From Purpureocillium takamizusanense (taxonomy: Eukaryota; Ascomycota; Sordariomycetes; Hypocreales; Ophiocordycipitaceae), in contig NC_063068.1 in the NCBI RefSeq assembly GCF_022605165.1, positions 5,642,001-5,706,000 on the forward strand: a DNA stretch of 64,000 nucleotides. The letters run 5' to 3'. Shown piece after piece: positions 36,801-47,634 of this stretch. How positions within the stretch are numbered: the first letter of the stretch is position 1; every line of letters starts with the position of its first letter. The translations under genes and the position numbers were made by a program. The notes below the pieces were generated by a model. The model saw only the letters and a list, made by a program, of their open reading frames with translations. It did not search any database and was not told where the DNA came from.

Positions 36801-39800
36801 TCGCGCGGAAGCCAAGGCGATTTGTGCCACCATGCATCGTGTCGCATGCCGCCACGTCGACTTCTTGTTTGGGTAGGACGCTTTAGCATACTGTTGACAA
36901 AACACGCACTTTCCCTATGCGTTTCGATGGAGGTTGCAGTGGGATGGTGTCATTGCTGGGTTAACATTTACTAGCATGTGCCAAGCAAGAATCCGTCGCC
37001 CAGACACGTATACGTATTATGCCTATGGACCCTGGCTGATATGGAGTGCAATATAACAGCCATCACCCACTGACTGCCCCAGGGTAGCTAGCACAGCGAC
37101 AATCACCCGCGGAGGAGCGGCCCAGAGGATGTTCATACCCACGCGTCCGGCTCCAACTGCACAGCCATATGTACAATGGCAGGGATATGTCCGCCAGATG
37201 ACGAGTCAGCCTCAATTGCACTACGCACACCAGTCGTAGTGGCGGTGTTCTGGAAGCAGGAACGGCGTTGGAGTGTGTGGATCTTGGCGTTGGTGTGTTT
37301 GACGGCCCAAGCTCGGTCGAGCTCGAAATCACCAGCTTTCCAGGTACGTAGTATGGGCCCGTTCTTGTACGTGGAGGAACGGCCCAAGCGATGACGTTTT
37401 GAACCAGTTCGGCAAAGTAACCAGAACCGCCGGACAGGTCAGTGCTCGTCCCTGTTTAGCCTGCATGCCATATTCCTAGACGCCGATAATCATCATGTCG
37501 CCAGACGGTGGATGTTGCGGGTGAGACACAAGAAGCAGTTCTGCGTTGTCAGACAGAAACATCGACTCAATAAAACGCAAAGCCCTCATCTTATTATCAT
37601 GGCTCCGGAGGATGGGTCCGCAACTGGGGACCACTGCGGTGCCCACACGCTGGGTTGTCAAAAACATCATACTACGCCCATAATAATTCTTCATGCTGCT
37701 GCCCGCCCGGGGGTGTGTGAGCCAGTAGTACGTACCACCATACGTACCCACCTGCGTGCCACGACGTCCGGCTCTGCTGTGATCGAAAATAGTAAGCCAG
37801 GAAGATCAGCTCCAACATTAGCTGTTCAGCCGCAAGGGAAGCTTGCAGCCCCGCCTCGCCACGACACGTACATACATATGGACACACGTCTGTAGGGCCG
37901 GTTCGAATTTGCAAAGGCGTCGTGCTGCGAAGTACAGCATCGATCTCTTGCAACCGATGCGCTGAGCACTCACAAGTTTCCAGTAAGCCATCCAAGGGGG
38001 AGCCGTGCGTGATGGAGTCTTGGCAAGGGCACGAAGATCCGTGACCCGAGACTTGGCAAGTCTTTTGCTGGCGGCTATGTAAAATTAGTCAGAAAGGCCG
38101 CCATCCATCTTGGGCAGACGCGGCAGATTTCCACACTCTCACCAAATCCGTGTTCTGGCAATTGGGCTCCTTTGACACCGTCCGCATGCACCAGCGGCCG
38201 TCGGGTCAGACGAGCTGCTGCTGGTACTCAATGAAACCCGGGAACAGGGCCATTGGGGAGCGCCGTAAAACCAACGCCCGGGCAGGAGATGCGGCAACAA
38301 CGTGGGCAGGATGTGGAGCGTTTCTACGTGAGAGGGGCGGGCGTCCGGTTCTTGGATGGGGTAACACGGAGTGCGGCATGGGCCCCGTCCGAGGCGTACA
38401 TATCGCGGGTGCGTGGCATTTCCCACCGCCGGACGACGCACAATGACATGACAAGCCAGAATGTGTGCATGCATGCGTGCCCGCTCATACGAGCCACTTG
38501 GTACGCACCCAAGGTGTCGTGCTCGTATATGAATCTGACACGAGGGAGATCATGGGCGACAAGAGCCATGTTGGGTGTGGATGAATAAGCCAGTTCCTGA
38601 CTGTGGTGACCGCGTGAACCGTGGACAGCGTCACAGCGGATGGTGGGAATACGTGCACGGAACCAGGTGCAGCCGGCTCGGGCCTGGGCCGGCCGATGTT
38701 GTGTGGAACAACCGGCACCACCACGCACTACCTAGTAGGTGGGGGAGGGCAGGCAGCTGGGCGGGAGCAGCGGGGTGGATCGACGTGAACTCGGGGATTC
38801 GCCAGTCTTCGGAGCCCGGGGCTGAGGCTGAAAGATGGGCTGCGGCGCCATGTGCGACGAGTGGTTGGATCATGTGGCGCGGCGGCGCTCTGCGGCGGTC
38901 TCCTGGGCTGAGACGGAAACATAGCCCATGGCGAGCCTTCAGGGTCCGGCCGGGCTTCCTGAGACGCGGACAGGGCTTAGCGAGGCCGGTGGCAGCTTCT
39001 CTGAAAAACATCGCCGTGCTCAAACCGAGTGGCAGTGTTTTGAGATTTGTATGGTGATGATGATGATGGCGCTGGGCATGTGGGGGGTGGATGTGGATGG
39101 CGGGCGGGGAGGGTGCAGCTTGGCGCAGGTGCGATGGACTTGTGTGCCTTCGCCTTCGCACCGCGAAGTTGGTGGCTCCAGGCGGGGCAGAGCACGCCGA
39201 CAGTCGCCCACCTGAAGCTTCCTTCCATGGAGGGTAACATGGGGACGAGGAGGAAACAAACGTTGAGGGAAGTACGTGCGGTACGGAAGCGTGACCTCGG
39301 AAGGCACACAACTGCCAACTCTCCGAGCGAGAAGTCACGCCTGGTATCGACCTACCAAGGCAGGCACGAATTCCCTGCGGAGTCCCCAGTTGAGCAATGC
39401 AATAGGATGTGTCTTGATCTTCCTTCCGGACCAAGTACGCATATGTACGTAGATACCGCCAAGAATCAAACCAAAAACCCCGTGATGTAGGCAAGTACCT
39501 TAGTACGAAGTAGTAGTAGAGTAGGCAAAAGGGGGTACTTTGTGCGCCCTCCCCTCCAGCACCGGCGGCAAGAGCCGCCCGCGTCGCGGATGCTGAAACC
39601 TGCTGCTGGAACTCTCTGGAACACGACGCACACACTGGATACACGCCACAGCCGCTGCGGCTTCCTTTTTCGTGCGCATCTTATCCGCCAATGCTGCTAA
39701 ATTGGAACGGCGGAGTGCTGAGCGTACCTGGGCATGCTGGGCTGTTTCGCGACGAAAGAAAAAAAAATGCGGGACGGAGGTTGACGTTGACGTTTACGTC

Positions 39801-39972
39801 GACGGTGGAGAAAGGCCTGGGCGCCTTGACCGCCCTCTCCCCTCCATCCCTCCTGCCGCCAACGCAAAGCGAGACAAGCAGCAGCTCATGGCCAAATGAG
39901 CGGCACAGCATGATTCATTTGCTCCCTCGGTCAGGTATGCCGGCCGGCATGGGCGACAGAACCAGCAACGGC

Positions 39973-39974
<2 letters not shown>

Positions 39975-40004
<30 letters not shown>
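39975..40004. repeat. (CAG)10 repeat
   Basis: Ten uninterrupted CAG triplets in the gene-free region between the chitin synthase and its activator; not in a supported coding frame. Confidence 0.9.
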
Positions 40005-40005
<1 letters not shown>

Positions 40006-40717
40006 CATTGCCGACCCTCGCTCGCCATCTGGTCGTCCTCGGCGCTGTCGCTCCACCACCACCTCCTCCTCCTCGCCCGCCGGGGGCTACTTCTGGCCAA
40101 GACGCACCAAAAGACACTTCGTGTTTGGCGGCCCACAACGGGCGCAACGGTGGGCTTCCAAAAAGGGCTTCGCCAGGTCCCTTGCTGCAGCTTCTACTCC
40201 TGCACAAACGCCTGCCATCGCGTTTTGCCCCGGCGCTACAGACATGCTACTGAGGTTGACGCAAATCCCAATCCTGTGCACCGCCCGAGCCGCCCTTTAC
40301 CCACGAAACCGACGTCACTGGACTGGGTGGAGGGACGATTGCCTGGCGTGCACAGGTTACCGTACGGCCAGTGTGCCCTCCCCGAGTCCTGGGACAGTGA
40401 CCGACGTGTTGGTAGCACTGGTTCGGCACGCCCGATGCGGCGGTAGCGACGACTGCAGCCTGCAGATGGCATGTCGTACAGAAGGATGTGCGTGTGCATT
40501 GCTCGCTCACCACGGGGCGCGGCAGTGACGCTATGTATCCCCAGTCGCGCTGCGACGGCTGGCGAGGGTAGGGCAAGCTTATTCTTCTGGACGGGGGGGC
40601 GGTGCGGTGCGTTGCATCGCGGCGCCAGTTCCCGCCTGTTCGGGTTGACGAATTCCTGAGCCATGCCTAATTATTTGGTGCACCTAGATGCGCCACCAAG
40701 CCGTGCGTACCAGTGAA

Positions 40718-40737
40718 GGGGGGGGGGGGGGGGGGGG
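40718..40737. repeat. 20-G homopolymer
   Basis: Twenty consecutive G in the same gene-free region; capable of quadruplex formation and also a likely sequencing/assembly weak point. Confidence 0.9.
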
Positions 40738-41005
40738 AGGCCTTTGATGGCCTCGGTTTGCCCCGGATCCGTGGGCTGAGATATCGCCGGCGATGCGCCC
40801 GGGTCGCGCGGGAGATCCGATGAACGACGTCGCGTGGTGCATGTAGTACATAGTCTCCCATCGTGTGTCGTGCTGCACGGAATGGGGAACGCGACATCTC
40901 GGCCGGTGCAGCTTGTCATCTCGACCGACAGACACCCCTGCGACTGCCGGCGCCTCGCACCCCTCGCGCTCTCGCCCTCTCCTCACGGCCTCGCCCAGGA
41001 ATTGC

Positions 41006-41031
41006 CCGCCGCCGCCGCCGCCGCCGCCGCC
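41006..41031. repeat. CCG trinucleotide repeat
   Basis: About eight CCG units upstream of the Skt5-like gene, non-coding. Confidence 0.85.
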
Positions 41032-42121
41032 AGTTGATGGCTCTGCAGCAAGACGAGGCGGTTTCGCTCTAGGTGGGCTTGGCCTGCCCTTGGCCTGGCC
41101 GGCGGGACAGGGGGTTCGCACTGGTCTGGTGGTGCCCTGGCCCGGCTCCGCCAACCCGCAACGTCCAGAACCACACGCTGCAGCCCAGCCGCGGAGGGCG
41201 GCACCACCCTCTTTCAGGCAGACCGCCGGGGGGTCAGTCAGTCCCCCTTGTCGGGCCCCTGTCCTGGCGCAAGGCCACACACAAGCTGGACTGGACCGGC
41301 GGGCCAGCGGACTCCAGCGCCCGCGGGCACGCCTGGACGGATGGGAGCTCCAGCTGTGGGCAGAACCCAAGCCCAGCCCAGGTACCCAAGTTGAGGTGAG
41401 GTATGGAGGCATTAGCTCCCCTAGCCGCCGCCCGTCTTTTGCGGTCAGGTCAAACTGAGGCGCCTTGGGCCGATGGGTGCCTGGCCTGGCCTGGGCTGTG
41501 CGGGAGGAGGGTTCTCTCGCCTCTGGGCTCCCACACCCCCCCCGGACCAGAAAGCACCTCATTCATCAAGTCAATCATCCATCACCCGTCAATCAATCAG
41601 CCTCCCACTCCCCCCCCCGTCCCCATCTTCAACCGGCTCCCTGGCGCTGTAGAATTCTTGTCCCCGTCAACTTCGTCATCCCCTCCTGTTTGCTGTGCTT
41701 CACCTCCGGAGCCTGCCTGATCATTCACTGGCGGCCATTTCCAGGCATTGCTCAGCCCCTCGCAAACGTCAGCATCCCGTCGTATCTTCGTCTCGCTTTT
41801 CCTCGACTCGCATCCAGCCGGTTGCAAGCCACTCGTTCTCTTTGTCCCTCGCTGCCCGCAGTGCACGTCGACTGTCGTCTCCCTCGACTCGACCCTCCGC
41901 ATCTCCCTTTGCTGAAATTGGGGCCGGCTGACCGCCCTGCGGACGTATACGCACGCCCTTTGACCCTGTCCGACAAAGACAGCAGGGAAGCGACGAGCAG
42001 CGCACGCAACCGCCAGCAATCGACCTTCGATCGCACCGCGCGGCTTTACACGGGCGGTCGTCGACACGGTCCGCATCGCCGAACTCTGTCCAACGACGCC
42101 CGTCACCAGCCGATCCGGACC

Positions 42122-44486
42122 ATGGCCGCTGTCAGCGCCTCGCCTCCTCCCATCTCTACCTCGCCCGGCGCCGACGGCATGGATCATCATGGATCCCCTG
42201 TCCACGCCAGGTCGCCCGTCGACAGCATCCCCCGAAAGCCCGTTGCGATTCCGCCCGTTGGCAACGCGCGCCTGCGAAACGGACCCGTCTCTCCCGTCCG
42301 CGTCAACTTCCAGCAAGACAATTGGGCACAGCCCTCCAATGCCGACATCGAGCTTGCGCGGCCTCAAGCCGCCCACTTCGAGCTCGCGGACAGGACACGG
42401 CGTCACGACGAGGCCGAAACGGGCGCCTCGCTGCCCGCGGGGCCATCTGCAGAACTCCCCGCGCTCTCCACCGACGCGCGCCAGCCGCAGCAGGCCAACG
42501 GCGGCGACGCCTCGGCGATAGAGTTCAGCCATACGCCGTTGGAGCTCAACCTTTCTGTAACGGCCGACATTGGGCCCGAGCGGCAAGGCGCAACGGTCGT
42601 CAGTGCCAAGGACCGAGTCCGTAATCAAGATGCGTTCCGCAACAGTCGTGAGTCGGACGAGTCGGCTAGCACTACGCAGCAACAGACGTCGGTCCAGTCC
42701 TCGGCGGCCACCAGCACGAGCTCCATCTCGGGCATCATGGAGGCCGCCGAGTACCTGGCTAACGAGGACTCTCCGGGGAGTTCCATCCTCGAGGGCAGCA
42801 TTCCCCGAAATCAGTCGATTCCGCAATTCCAGTATCACCACCAGCAGGACTACCCCCAGCGGGTCAGCAGTGTCCCGAGCGACACCGCGCGGACGCCCTC
42901 GAACCCGGAGCTGGCCGAGAACCCCCCGCATATCCGGCGCCACCTGACGCCGAGCTCGGGCTACTTCAGGAGAAGCTCGCTGCCCCGGCCGCACTCGTCA
43001 TACTCCAACTTCTCCGACTATGGTCCGCGCGGCAGGTCTCCCAACCTCATGCCGGGAGGTTCCCACATGCGCGCCCCCTCGGTACAGTCCCGCAAGTCCC
43101 CCGATGTGCGCCCGTCCTCGTACGCGGAGCTCCTCAACGTTCCCTACCCCCAGCAGGCGCCGGCGCCCCTGTCCCTCGACAACTCCAACCTGCGGACCGT
43201 GGTCGGCAACAATGCCTCGCTGCTGAGCGCCCAGAAGACGCTGGAGATGTACCGCCAAAATGTCAAGAAAACCAATGACTTCTCCATACAATATTCCTTC
43301 GCCGTATTTCTCATCTCGTCGGCCATGGAGCAGGGTCTCGACGTGTCGGATCCCAAGGCGCGCAAGACCAGCCCGCAGCCCCTCAGAGACCTTGACAGCC
43401 CAATTGTGGAAGGCTCAGTCGCCAGCCCGTACGAGCTCGTCCGCGAAGCCCGGCAAATCTTGCAGCGTCTGGCCAACGGCGGCTATCCATTTGCACAGTA
43501 CTATCTCGCGGACGGCTATGCCTCGGGTCTCTTTAGCAAGGGCAAGGAGGACTACAACACGGCCTTCCCGCTGTTCGTCTTGGCCGCCAAGCATGGCCAC
43601 GCCGAATCCGCGTACCGCACGGCCCTTTGCTACGAGTTCGGCTGGGGCTGCCGCAAGGACCCGGCTAAGGCGGTGCAGTTTCTCCGGACGGCTGCGGCAA
43701 AGAGGCACCCGGGAGCCATGACACGTCTCGGCAAGGCTTGCCTCTCGGGGGATCTGGGCGAGAAGCGGTATCGCGAGGGCATCAAGTGGCTGAAGCTGGC
43801 TACGGAGGCTGCCGACTCGCAGTATAACGCGGCGCCGTACCAGCTGGGCTGCCTGTACGAGACGGGATACGGCGACGATGTGTTCCAGGACCACAGCTAT
43901 GCCGCAGAGCTATTTACACAGGCAGCCGATCTGGGCCATCCGGAGGCCAACTACCGCATGGGCGATGCTTATGAGCATGGCCTCCTCAGCTGCCCCCGAG
44001 ACCCGGCGCTCAGTGTTCATTTCTACACGGGCGCTGCCGAGCGCGGGCACGCGGCGGCCATGATGGGTCTGTGTGCCTGGTACATGGTTGGGGCAGCACC
44101 CATCCTGGAGAAGGACGAAGAGGAAGCATACGAGTGGGCGAGACGCTCGGCAGAGCTCGGTGAGTCCAGATTCCGCGGCCGCCTCCCAGCGGTCCCAAAG
44201 GCCGTTTGATGCCGGAGACCAGTGCTAACGTGCAGCAGGCTTCGTCAAGGCGCAATACGCGGTCGGCTACTTCACCGAGTCGGGCATAGGCTGCCGTCGC
44301 GACATACTGGAGGCCAACGTCTGGTACGTCAAGGCCGCAGACGCCGGAGACGAAAGGGCCAAGCAGCGTCTGGCAGTCATCCAGGCGGCCGTCAGTGGCG
44401 GGGGCACGCCCATGGACGTGGCCCCCCCGCGCAACGGCAAGGTGACCAAGAGCGCCAAGGACGACAAGGAATGCGTCGTAATGTGA
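42122..44486 (+). CDS. Skt5/Chs4-type chitin synthase activator, Sel1 repeats and CaaX box
   Basis: Proteins of this family bind and activate class IV chitin synthase at the membrane. Two exons, 42122-44159 and 44239-44486, give 761 aa. The N-terminal 400 residues are disordered and Ser/Pro-rich. A conserved entry helix precedes the repeats (LLSAQKTLEMYRQNVKKTND; FAVFLISSAMEQGLD). About seven Sel1 repeats fill residues 445-730, for example YPFAQYYLADGYASGLFSKG, ESAYRTALCYEFGWGCRKDP, PYQLGCLYETGYGDDVFQDH, ANYRMGDAYEHGLLSCPRDP and AQYAVGYFTESGIGCRRDIL. The last repeat lies in exon 2. The protein ends CVVM, a CaaX prenylation box, as known for yeast Skt5. The Met at 42122 was taken because the in-frame upstream translation looks like leader. 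Confidence 0.93.
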
Positions 44487-46741
44487 GACGGCAAGGCGCA
44501 TCGGGGAGGGCGCGCGAAGCGACTTTTGACAGATTTGACGGGAGAGATTACGATCATTTTCGACGCGAACGAGCCCTGGATGGGATAGGGATGCCCGCGT
44601 TAGCAACATGGCCGAGCCTTCCGACGTGCGGAAGATTTGGAGCTGCGTACTAAGTTTATTTCGATCTCTTGCCACACCATATTTCCTTGTTTTGGACGGC
44701 ATTCTACTCTCGGGGATATACGCATGAAGCTGGGGGTAGAGGCACCCTTTTGGAGGACGAGTCGAGCCTCGGATATTCCTACGATACCTATCTATCGGCA
44801 TATATCGACGCCCAGGTATTTCCAGTGGCGGTACGCTCGGAAACTACGTCGGCGGCCGGACCATTTTTGGAGCAAGAGCACGATATGACCTTGATTTTGC
44901 GTTTTGGACGACACGCTATTTTGTTCCATGTGGAGGACGAGGCTGGGAGCACGCTGGGCAGCGCTGTTGATGGCCGATGAAGCTGGCATGTGCAGTGGAG
45001 GAAGGTAATGTGCGGTGGTGGCGTCAAGTCGCGTAGCATGCGACGTCGGATGGGAGTAGGAGTGTTAGAGCTGGCCGACGGGAGGACCGAATCGACCCAT
45101 GGCTGCGGCGTTTTTGGAGTAGGTTCGACTTGCATACAGCTGGAACTCTTAATATACCTTGCCGCGAGCAGTATCCTTTGACCCGGGGCCTCCCTGGCGC
45201 CCGTTGGCGGATGGCAACGCGCATCGCCCTACACATTGACATGGTATCGCTGACTGCTCGCGAGGACAAGATGGGGTGCCTTTGGACAGCAGACGACGCG
45301 GCGATGCACCTACCTCGTCGTTTGGCAGGGCGAGCCGGCGGGCCGGTCCGCGGCAGGGCCGAAGTGTAACTCGGCTGATGGCTCCTGGGCAGCTCCTCAT
45401 TCTCGGCAAAGGCAAAGCGCGGCAGGGGAGTACGCCAGCCCGTGGGCCGTCCGTATCACCGTCGACCGGCCCAAGAGCGGACGCGACCTGACTACCCTAC
45501 GTGCGTCGTGGGTCTCGAGCGGGCGGTGGAGGTGAGTGAGTGAGTGAGTGTGTGAGTGTGTAGAGAAGGGAGGGAAAGGACTGAATGGAGAAGCGTTTGG
45601 GGAACATGATGAGGAGGAGGAGCTAGGGTAGGGCGAGGGAGGGAGGGAGAGGGAGGAGGAGCATGTATGTATGGGTGGGATGAATATTGGAAATAATTCA
45701 CCGAGCTCAGGGGGGGGGGCAAGACTTCTGCCGTGGTACCGGAGCTGCCTGGGAGTGAGGGAGAGCTGGTGGGTTGGTTGACCTGGCGTGGCAGCAGCAG
45801 CAGCAACAACAGCAGCAGGACGGGTATGGTCGTGGAGTGCACGTGTATGTGTGTGTGTGTGTTTGGGCGAAGAAGAGGGATGACAGATACGGTGGATAGA
45901 ATAGATAGATAGACAGGATGGATGGATGGGTGGGTTCCCAGGGATGCGGGATAAGGGGCGGGCCGGCCCAAGTCTTGGCTTCTCTCTTGTGAAGGATGGG
46001 AAGTAGTACGGGTCGTAGTGCGCGGGATGGGATGGGAGGACCTGAGCTGAGATGGGCTGAGATGAGCTAAGATGAGATGAATGAGATGGATGAGGAGCTG
46101 AGGTGGGATGGTGGTGGGATGGATGACACGGAGGAGACGGATGAGGCTACGACGATGGGTGGCGACGAACGACATGGGGAAATTTGCGGCATTGAACATG
46201 GCAATCTGAGTTTTTCGCCTGCGCGCCTCCCTCCATCCCTCGACGTCTATCCGTCCATTCATCCATCATCCATCCACCCGTCTCCTTTCCCGATGTGGCG
46301 ATACTACACAAGGTTACCATCTACTCTAGCCTGCCTATTTCCTTTCTTTTTTCTTTATCCTTCTTCGAATGGTCTACTACCTACCTAGCGTCCCCGAACT
46401 GTCCCTATTAACCCCTTGTACTCACTTCCCCAGATTTTTTTCTTCTCCAATTCAACTACTAGTGATGGGACAGGTCACAGGAGGCATATCACTATAGGGG
46501 TGTTTTACTGTACCAACAAACTAGTTACTTCATAGTACTAACCCAACTATTCCCTTCCAACCCCCCCTTGAGGTTTCAGATTGTTTATATGTATTGCTTT
46601 CTTCTGTCCTCCCCCCCCACCCCGGCCCAATCTTCTTTTGTTCTACTTTGGTCTCTCTCTTGCGCGAACGCCTGGGGAACCTGGGAAAGAGTGACATAGT
46701 GAGGCTCTCTGTGTGGTGTGTTTGTCTCGCTCCCCTCTCTT

Positions 46742-46796
46742 ACACACACAAACACACACAAACACACACACACACACACACTCTCTCTCTCTCTCT
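46742..46796. repeat. CA tract followed by CT tract
   Basis: Imperfect CA dinucleotide repeat to 46780, then (CT)8; compound microsatellite. Confidence 0.85.
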
Positions 46797-47610
46797 TTCT
46801 CTTTCTCCTGGGGGTTTTGTTTGTTTCTCCTGCGTCTACGCCCCGTACGCAAGGGGCGCGGAGAGGGTGTGTGTGTGGTGGGCTGGGGAAAGGAAACGGA
46901 AAGGAAGGCAAATGGGAAGGGGGACGGAGAGCCCTAGGGAAGAAGCCGAAAGAACGCACACGCACGCACGCACCCGGTGCATCGCGACGACCACCCACGA
47001 CGCAATGAAGGGCCCGAAGCGAGAGACATGCGTCTTTGCAGAACGCGCATCCCGTGAAGATGGGATATGCCGGCCAGTCGAACGCAAGCAGCGGTCGTAG
47101 CACCGCTCTTCCCGGTGCTCACCTACGTGCCGCCTTGGTACAGCAAACAACAGCTATGTAGGTACTACTTACTACGGTGTGTAGGCTGTAAGTACCGACG
47201 CTACTCGTTACTTGGTCCGGAGGAGAAAAAAGCAAGGACGTAGGGTTCAGCGGGTCGGTCTGGATGTGGGTAGATGGTTGTGAGTACGTACTTGGCCAGG
47301 CAGCCAGAGCCACCAACAGAGGCGTCCCGCGCGACGGACCAGATGATTAGATACGGTACGTAGTAGCGAGAGGCGCACGAACAGGGAGTCGAGGGAGAGA
47401 GAGTGAGGGAGTGAGAGAGTGAGAGAGAGAGTGAGAGGGATACCACTTTTACCTCGACCGCCATCGCTACCGCCCACCAACAAAACACCCCCCCCCCCCC
47501 ACGGGCCACCACCACCCTCGTTTGGGACCCGGACATATTCTACATGGAGCGGCATCAGACCAGCAGTAGCAGCAGCAGCAGCTACTGCAGCAGCAAACTC
47601 TCTGGGGAAA

Positions 47611-47634
47611 AAAAGAAAGAAAGAAAGAAAGAAA
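47611..47634. repeat. (AAAG)n tetranucleotide repeat
   Basis: About six AAAG units, purine-only strand, non-coding. Confidence 0.85.

Larger units (their letters stand above)
33841..42121. other. 8.3-kb divergent intergenic region, chitin synthase / Skt5-like activator
   Basis: No convincing gene. The longest frames (34704-35435 -, 38631-39644 -, 39691-40446 +) are rich in Pro, Ser, Arg and His, overlap other frames and match nothing I know. Elements seen: (CAG)10 at 39975-40004, a 20-G run at 40718-40737, and a CCG repeat at 41006-41031. A CT-rich leader with CAATCAATCA words lies near 41580-41600, before the activator. Both genes' promoters must lie here; non-coding transcripts are possible but not demonstrable by eye. 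Confidence 0.5.

Noticed and set aside
38631..39644. 337-codon minus-strand frame in the chitin synthase / activator gap
   Set aside because: Composition is His/Pro/Ser/Arg noise, overlaps frames on the other strand, and has no conserved segment.
41465..42121. 219-residue N-terminal extension of the Skt5-like protein
   Set aside because: The in-frame region is a CT-rich 5' leader and its translation is low-complexity; the start at 42122 is more plausible.
45492..46262. 256-codon minus-strand frame
   Set aside because: It arises from TGGGAT/GAGGGA-type repeats; the translation is repetitive and unlike any family.
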